From assembly GCF_015694705.1 (NCBI RefSeq), contig NZ_JADQDR010000005.1, positions 186,001-250,000 of the forward strand: a DNA stretch of 64,000 bases, read 5' to 3'. The stretch comes from Pontibacter rufus. Lineage in GTDB: Bacteria > Bacteroidota > Bacteroidia > Cytophagales > Hymenobacteraceae. The position numbers were made by a program, and so were the translations under genes. The notes beneath the pieces were generated by a model. It was not told the origin of the DNA, ran no database searches, and worked only from the letters and a program-made list of their open reading frames with translations. How positions within the stretch are numbered: the first letter of the stretch is position 1; the number at the start of each line of letters is the position of its first letter. This document shows positions 59,971 to 64,000 of this stretch, in pieces.

Positions 59971-60053
59971 TATGAACCATAGCCCGTAATCCCGGTTATC
60001 GTGATGATACCGGTGGTAATAATAATGGCTGTGGAAAACAGGTTGAGGTGCAT
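59970..60053 (-). CDS. thrL: thr operon leader peptide
   Basis: 27-codon ORF, ATG at 60053 and TAG at 59970-59972, read directly from the sequence. The peptide begins MHLNLFST and continues AIIITTGIITITGITG before ending YGS. Thirteen of 27 codons are Thr (6) or Ile (7), concentrated in residues 8-23. E. coli thrL is likewise a short Thr/Ile-rich peptide before thrABC, so control by charged Thr- and Ile-tRNA is the natural reading. The family is small and divergent, and the match here is by role, not alignment. Confidence 0.82.
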   Translation of the reverse strand: MHLNLFSTAIIITTGIITITGITGYGS

Positions 60054-60314
60054 AAGTTGTATTTGCTTCCGCTATTTCAACATTTTATAACAAGAATCAA
60101 AAAATAATACGAAATTTTTAATAAACTCGTATTTATACAGGCTGTTCTGAATTTCAGAAAAACATAATAATCACGCTCTTTGCAGGATTTATACTTAACT
60201 CAGGTGGTGGTTCATAAGAAAGAACCCGCAGGCAAATCAAATCCGGATTCCAGGTATAAAGCATTTTTATACTTGCTTTTACAGGTATGATGCGCTACTC
60301 CCCTCCTCCGAAAA
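60054..60314. other. AT-rich upstream region of the thr leader, holding its promoter
   Basis: About 260 bp with no convincing gene. The 5' part (60060-60170) is strongly AT-rich. A weak -7-like string (TATAAAATGTTG on the minus strand, near 60080-60095) with TTTTTTG upstream could be the thr promoter, at low confidence. Two TATACTT heptamers occur near 60190 and 60269. Confidence 0.4.
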
Positions 60315-61079
60315 TTATTGCTCAGGATACCAGGCTCTCAGCCGCACATCTATACTTTTATTTTTGTCGTTTACCAGCTTCTTAAAGGTGGCGATATCGC
60401 TCAGGCCGCTCTGCCCGCGGTAGTGGTAAGGGTAAACCACCTTAGGTTTGAAATCGAGCACGGCGCTGGCGGCCTGCTCTACGTCCATGGTATAAGGCAG
60501 GTTCATCGGAACAAAGGCAACATCAATGTTTTTTAGGTTGCGCATTTCGGGTGTGCCTTCCGTGTCGCCGGCAATGTAAATCCTTTTACCGCCCAGGTCC
60601 AGAATGTAGCCGTTTCCGCGGCCTTTGGGGTGCATGGCATCTGTTGTCTCGGGCAGGTTATACATGGGTATGGCTGAAATCGGAATGCCCAGTTGCGTAG
60701 CGCTTTTGCCGTTGTCCAGCACGACTACCTGTTTTTTATACTTGGCTGGCAGCTGATCAGCCACTGCCTGCGGCGCTACCAGCACAGCGTCATCCGTTTT
60801 CAGCGCATCCAGTGTTTTCGGGTCCATGTGGTCGCCGTGAATGTCCGTAATCAGGATCAGGTCCGGTTCGGCTATACCCGCATAAGCTGTGGCGCCGCCG
60901 GTAGGATCTACATAAATGGTTTTACCATCCCAGGTCAGTACCAGTGAGGCATGCTGCACCGGCTGTATAAGGAGCGGTCCCTTTTTAGTTTCAATCTGGT
61001 CCGGCGCTGCCTGCTGTTGGGCATAAGATGGTAAGAATGTAAGGCCAAAGAGCGCGGCGAAAATTAGTTTTAGTTTCAT
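60315..61079 (-). CDS. Secreted MBL-fold metallo-hydrolase (UlaG-like)
   Basis: 254 residues with signal peptide (1-20, ending SYAQ). The fold motif is ITDIHGDHMDP (HxxDH type, His..Asp-His), then IYIAGDTEG (Asp) and VYPYHYRGQ (final His), with VLDNGKS in between. This matches the UlaG/beta-lactamase-like group of metal hydrolases. The signal peptide places it in the periplasm, unlike cytoplasmic UlaG. Substrate unknown. Same strand as the thr operon but separated by the leader region. Confidence 0.87.
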   Translation of the reverse strand: MKLKLIFAALFGLTFLPSYAQQQAAPDQIETKKGPLLIQPVQHASLVLTWDGKTIYVDPTGGATAYAGIAEPDLILITDIHGDHMDPKTLDALKTDDAVLVAPQAVADQLPAKYKKQVVVLDNGKSATQLGIPISAIPMYNLPETTDAMHPKGRGNGYILDLGGKRIYIAGDTEGTPEMRNLKNIDVAFVPMNLPYTMDVEQAASAVLDFKPKVVYPYHYRGQSGLSDIATFKKLVNDKNKSIDVRLRAWYPEQ

Positions 61080-61140
61080 AGTTTTCGGTTTTGAAGTATA
61101 ACATTAAAGTGGCACGATGGTTTTTAGAACAGCTTTACTG

Positions 61141-61305
61141 CTACCCAAAATAAGTTACTGCCGAAGAAGCAAGCGTAGCAATAATATACAGGATGATGAA
61201 CCACTTAAAAATTTTCTTCCGGACAACGGAATGCCTCAGCCACGGATAAAATAAAAGGTATATTAACCCGGCAGCAGCAAACAGATATCCTAACGTTTTG
61301 AGCAT
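61141..61305 (-). CDS. Small membrane protein
   Basis: 54 residues from MLKTLGYLFAAAGL (an earlier ATG at 61329 adds eight residues). Two hydrophobic helices are separated by LRHSVVRKKIFKW, a positively charged loop. I do not recognise a family. Coding is supported by composition and by a clean frame between two minus-strand genes. Confidence 0.55.
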   Translation of the reverse strand: MLKTLGYLFAAAGLIYLLFYPWLRHSVVRKKIFKWFIILYIIATLASSAVTYFG

Positions 61306-61410
61306 TTTATGCGTTTTAATAGCTGCCAAGCTTCCCTGCTTTTAAGCAACCCTGTTTTAAGTATAAATAATCTCTTTGGAAAGCCTTGAAAGGATGGTTA
61401 AGCCAGCAAA

Positions 61411-62205
61411 CTATACTGCCACCGGGGCCTTTATACCCGGATGCGGGTTATAATTTACCAGTTCAAAATCTTCATACGTAAAATCGAAAATATCTTTCAC
61501 CTCGGGGTTCAGCTTCATTTCCGGTAATTCGCGCGGTGTGCGGCTGAGTTGCTTTTGCGCCTGCTCCAGGTGGTTTAAGTATAAATGCGTGTCGCCGCCT
61601 GTCCAGATAAACTCGCCGGGCTCCAGGCCTGTTACCTGCGCCATCATCAGCACCAGCAGCGCATAAGAAGCAATATTAAAAGGCACACCCAGAAACACGT
61701 CGGCGGAGCGCTGGTAAAGCTGGCACGAGAGTTTGCCCTCCGCTACATAAAACTGGTAAAAAGCATGGCAGGGCGGCAGTTTCATGTTTTCAATTTCAGC
61801 CACATTCCAGGCACTTACAATGATGCGGCGCGAATCGGGGTTGTTTTTCAGTTGGTTCACAACCTGCGTTATCTGGTCAATGTGGCGGCCGTCGGGTGTG
61901 GGCCAGCTGCGCCATTGCGAGCCATACACAGGACCCAGATTGCCATCCTCGTCCGCCCACTCATCCCAGATACTTACACCGTTTTCTTTCAGGTAGGCAA
62001 TATTGGTGTCGCCTTTCAGAAACCAGAGCAGCTCATGTATAATCGACCGCAGGTGCACCTTTTTGGTGGTTACCAGCGGGAATCCCGCCTGCAAATCAAA
62101 GCGCATCTGGTAGCCAAATACACTTAGAGTGCCTGTGCCGGTTCTGTCTTCCTTCTTTGCCCCATTGTCGAGGATGTGCTGCATCAAGTCTAAATATTGC
62201 TTCAT
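61411..62205 (-). CDS. thyA: Thymidylate synthase ThyA
   Basis: 264 residues from [15 protein letters not shown]; the frame is open upstream to 62358 but the extra part is not family-like. [54 protein letters not shown] (Cys nucleophile) and [19 protein letters not shown] are all classic. It methylates dUMP with methylene-THF. Full length for the bacterial enzyme. Confidence 0.97.
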   Translation of the reverse strand: MKQYLDLMQHILDNGAKKEDRTGTGTLSVFGYQMRFDLQAGFPLVTTKKVHLRSIIHELLWFLKGDTNIAYLKENGVSIWDEWADEDGNLGPVYGSQWRSWPTPDGRHIDQITQVVNQLKNNPDSRRIIVSAWNVAEIENMKLPPCHAFYQFYVAEGKLSCQLYQRSADVFLGVPFNIASYALLVLMMAQVTGLEPGEFIWTGGDTHLYLNHLEQAQKQLSRTPRELPEMKLNPEVKDIFDFTYEDFELVNYNPHPGIKAPVAV

Positions 62206-62382
62206 CTCTTTATCGTTTCTTTGTCGTCGGCTGTAGTTTAAAATCAAATTTAAAGATAGTATTTTAATTCTGACGCACGTTATCATCAGCAACAAACAAA
62301 TCCGGCGTTTAGCAGTTGTAAGCTGCATGCAAGTATAAACTCCGACCTGGTTCAGCATACATAAACAGCTTTTCCGATTTCC

Positions 62383-64000
62383 TTGAACTACCGCAAAACA
62401 AGTTACCTGGTGCTCCTGCTGATTGCACTACTCTCGGTGATGAGCCTGTACTATGCCTCACGCCTCCGTTTTGATTATAATTTTGATAACTTTTTCCCAA
62501 AAGGCGATCCTGATCTGGAGTACTATTTCCGGTACCGTGATAAATTTGGCAACGACAACGATTACCTGCTCATCGGTTTGGACAACAGCAAGAGTCTATT
62601 CGACAAAATCTTTCTTACGCGTGTGGACAGCCTCACCCGTTTCTTACAGCGGCAGCCGCATGTAGAAGCGGTGCTCTCTCCTACCACCGTTAAAAGCCCC
62701 GTTATCGAAACGTTTGGCTATTTTGAGATTCCGTACCTGCACCCCGACGAACCGGCGCATTACACGCAGGATTCTGTGCTGATTTATAATACCCGCGAGC
62801 TGGTGGGCACGCTGTTTTCAGAGGATGCTACCGCGGTGTCGCTGTTTGTGCAGACCTCCGACAACCTACTGAAGCCCGCCAGCGATTCCTTGGTTGCCGC
62901 AATCAATACCAAACTTGCGGAACTGGAGCTCACTGACCACCATATAGCCGGCAAGGCGCTGGCGCAGGCGGTGTTCGTAGATAAGATGAAAGTGGAGCTG
63001 GCGATTTTTATGTCGGCCTCCATCCTGCTGGTTATACTGGTGCTTTGGATAACTTTCCGGACGCTTTGGGGTATGCTGGTGCCGCTCGTGGTTGTAGTGC
63101 TGTCGGTAGCATGGGCGTTGGGTGTGATGGGGCTTTTCAACAAACCTATTGATGTGATGATGGTGCTGCTGCCGACGATTATGTTTGTTGTGGGTATGTC
63201 AGATGTCATTCATATTATGTCGCGCTATCTTACCGAAATCGGGTATGGCACGGAGAAAATAAAAGCCCTCAAAATTACCTTGCGCGAAGTGGGGCTGGCC
63301 ACTTTTCTTACCTCGCTCACCACTGCGGTCGGCTTCCTGACACTGCTCACCACGGACATTGAGCCCATCCGCAAGTTTGGTTTGTTTACTGCAGTGTCGG
63401 TGGGGCTGGCGTATGTGCTGGCATTTACGCTGCTGCCGGCGCTCCTGGTGCTCGTCAAAGAACCGAAACCTGTTCCTGCAAAAAATGTGCGGCGTTCCTG
63501 GCCTGTACTGTTGCGCCGCATGCTCCGTTTTGTTTTCAAGCGGCCCAAAGCTATACTTGGCTGCAGCGCTCTCATCACGATTATTTCGCTTGCAGGAATA
63601 ACGCAGATTAAAGTTGATACTACTATGCTGGAAGATCTGGGCGATGATGATCCGATTGTTCTGGATTTTCAGTTTTTTGAACATAAGTTCTCCGGCGTCA
63701 GGCCTTTTGAGCTGCATTTGCAGGCAGCACCGGGCCATACCATGTATGATGCGGAAGTACTGCAGGAAATTGATCAGCTGGAAAATTACCTGTACCGGAA
63801 GTATGGCCTCAATTTTATCTCCTCGCCTGCCGGTGTGGTCAAAACCATGAACCATGCCCTGAACGGCGGTCTGAATGACTACTATAAACTGCCGGACAAT
63901 AAACAACAACTGCAACAGATACAGAAACGACTGCAGGCCTTCCGCAAACGCAGCGAGTTGCGCGCCGTGGTAACGCCTGATGGCCGCGAAGGCCGCCTGA
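62383..64000 (+). CDS. MMPL/RND-type exporter (3' end cut by window)
   Basis: At least 539 codons, open to the window end. A stop codon lies just upstream in frame (62362-62364) and no ATG precedes the first membrane helix, so the start is TTG at 62383 (M)[19 protein letters not shown] large periplasmic domain follows helix 1 (about 35-205), then a membrane block with [41 protein letters not shown] and [14 protein letters not shown], then a second periplasmic domain from about 410. This is the two-half layout of the MMPL (HAE-3-like) family. Substrate possibly lipids or hydrophobic compounds; not determined. Confidence 0.85.
   Translation, partial: MNYRKTSYLVLLLIALLSVMSLYYASRLRFDYNFDNFFPKGDPDLEYYFRYRDKFGNDNDYLLIGLDNSKSLFDKIFLTRVDSLTRFLQRQPHVEAVLSPTTVKSPVIETFGYFEIPYLHPDEPAHYTQDSVLIYNTRELVGTLFSEDATAVSLFVQTSDNLLKPASDSLVAAINTKLAELELTDHHIAGKALAQAVFVDKMKVELAIFMSASILLVILVLWITFRTLWGMLVPLVVVVLSVAWALGVMGLFNKPIDVMMVLLPTIMFVVGMSDVIHIMSRYLTEIGYGTEKIKALKITLREVGLATFLTSLTTAVGFLTLLTTDIEPIRKFGLFTAVSVGLAYVLAFTLLPALLVLVKEPKPVPAKNVRRSWPVLLRRMLRFVFKRPKAILGCSALITIISLAGITQIKVDTTMLEDLGDDDPIVLDFQFFEHKFSGVRPFELHLQAAPGHTMYDAEVLQEIDQLENYLYRKYGLNFISSPAGVVKTMNHALNGGLNDYYKLPDNKQQLQQIQKRLQAFRKRSELRAVVTPDGREGRL

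Overview
The window looks like chromosome of a Bacteroidota bacterium, most likely Cytophagales in the Hymenobacteraceae/Pontibacter neighbourhood (inference). The reasons are a type IX secretion sorting tail on a large amylase, SusE/F-like starch-binding repeats, promoter boxes of the Bacteroidota type TAnnTTTG, lipoproteins of local type, a menaquinone (not ubiquinone) gene set, and an overall moderate GC content. I saw no rRNA, tRNA, CRISPR array, IS transposase or phage gene.

Layout. 1-1.5 kb: 3' end of arsM and two small genes. 1.9-6.5 kb: a 1544-residue secreted amylase. 6.8-11.8 kb: a sulfur locus (persulfide dioxygenase-rhodanese, Crp-family regulator, TauE-type exporter, split YeeE/YedE transporter, membrane-anchored thioredoxin). 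Two of its promoters carry the same Crp-type palindrome at identical spacing from the -7 box. 12-17.6 kb: secreted Asp-box protein, two VKOR-family membrane proteins, an SDR and an unlisted 49-residue lipoprotein. 18-22.7 kb: ABC-F ATPase, 2H phosphoesterase, deoxyhypusine-synthase-like enzyme, HslV. 22.9-26.5 kb: an AT-rich island with one 977-residue phospholipase-C-like gene. 26.5-30 kb: GH5 glucanase, HicBA, pyruvate dehydrogenase E2. 30.1-34.4 kb: early menaquinone genes menI-menF-menD. 34.6-44.6 kb: housekeeping (ribE, pcm, thioesterase, gatB, alaS, a MerR regulator, dprA). 44.6-45.5 kb: a second AT-rich single-gene insert. 45.7-54.8 kb: PLP enzyme, GH20 hexosaminidase, MFS transporter, two Gfo/Idh/MocA oxidoreductases around tyrA. 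55-60 kb: thrABC behind a Thr/Ile-rich leader peptide and attenuator. 60.3-64 kb: MBL hydrolase, thyA, and the start of an MMPL-type exporter that uses a TTG start.

Most notable points: (1) a complete thr attenuator (27-codon leader, antiterminator, terminator); (2) a Crp-type regulator whose RExxxR recognition helix matches the TGTGA-N6-TCAC palindromes at two neighbouring promoters; (3) two AT-rich single-gene inserts that share a 27-bp motif just upstream; (4) a heptamer, TATACTT/AAGTATA, that is strongly over-represented in the window and that I did not see inside either AT-rich gene.
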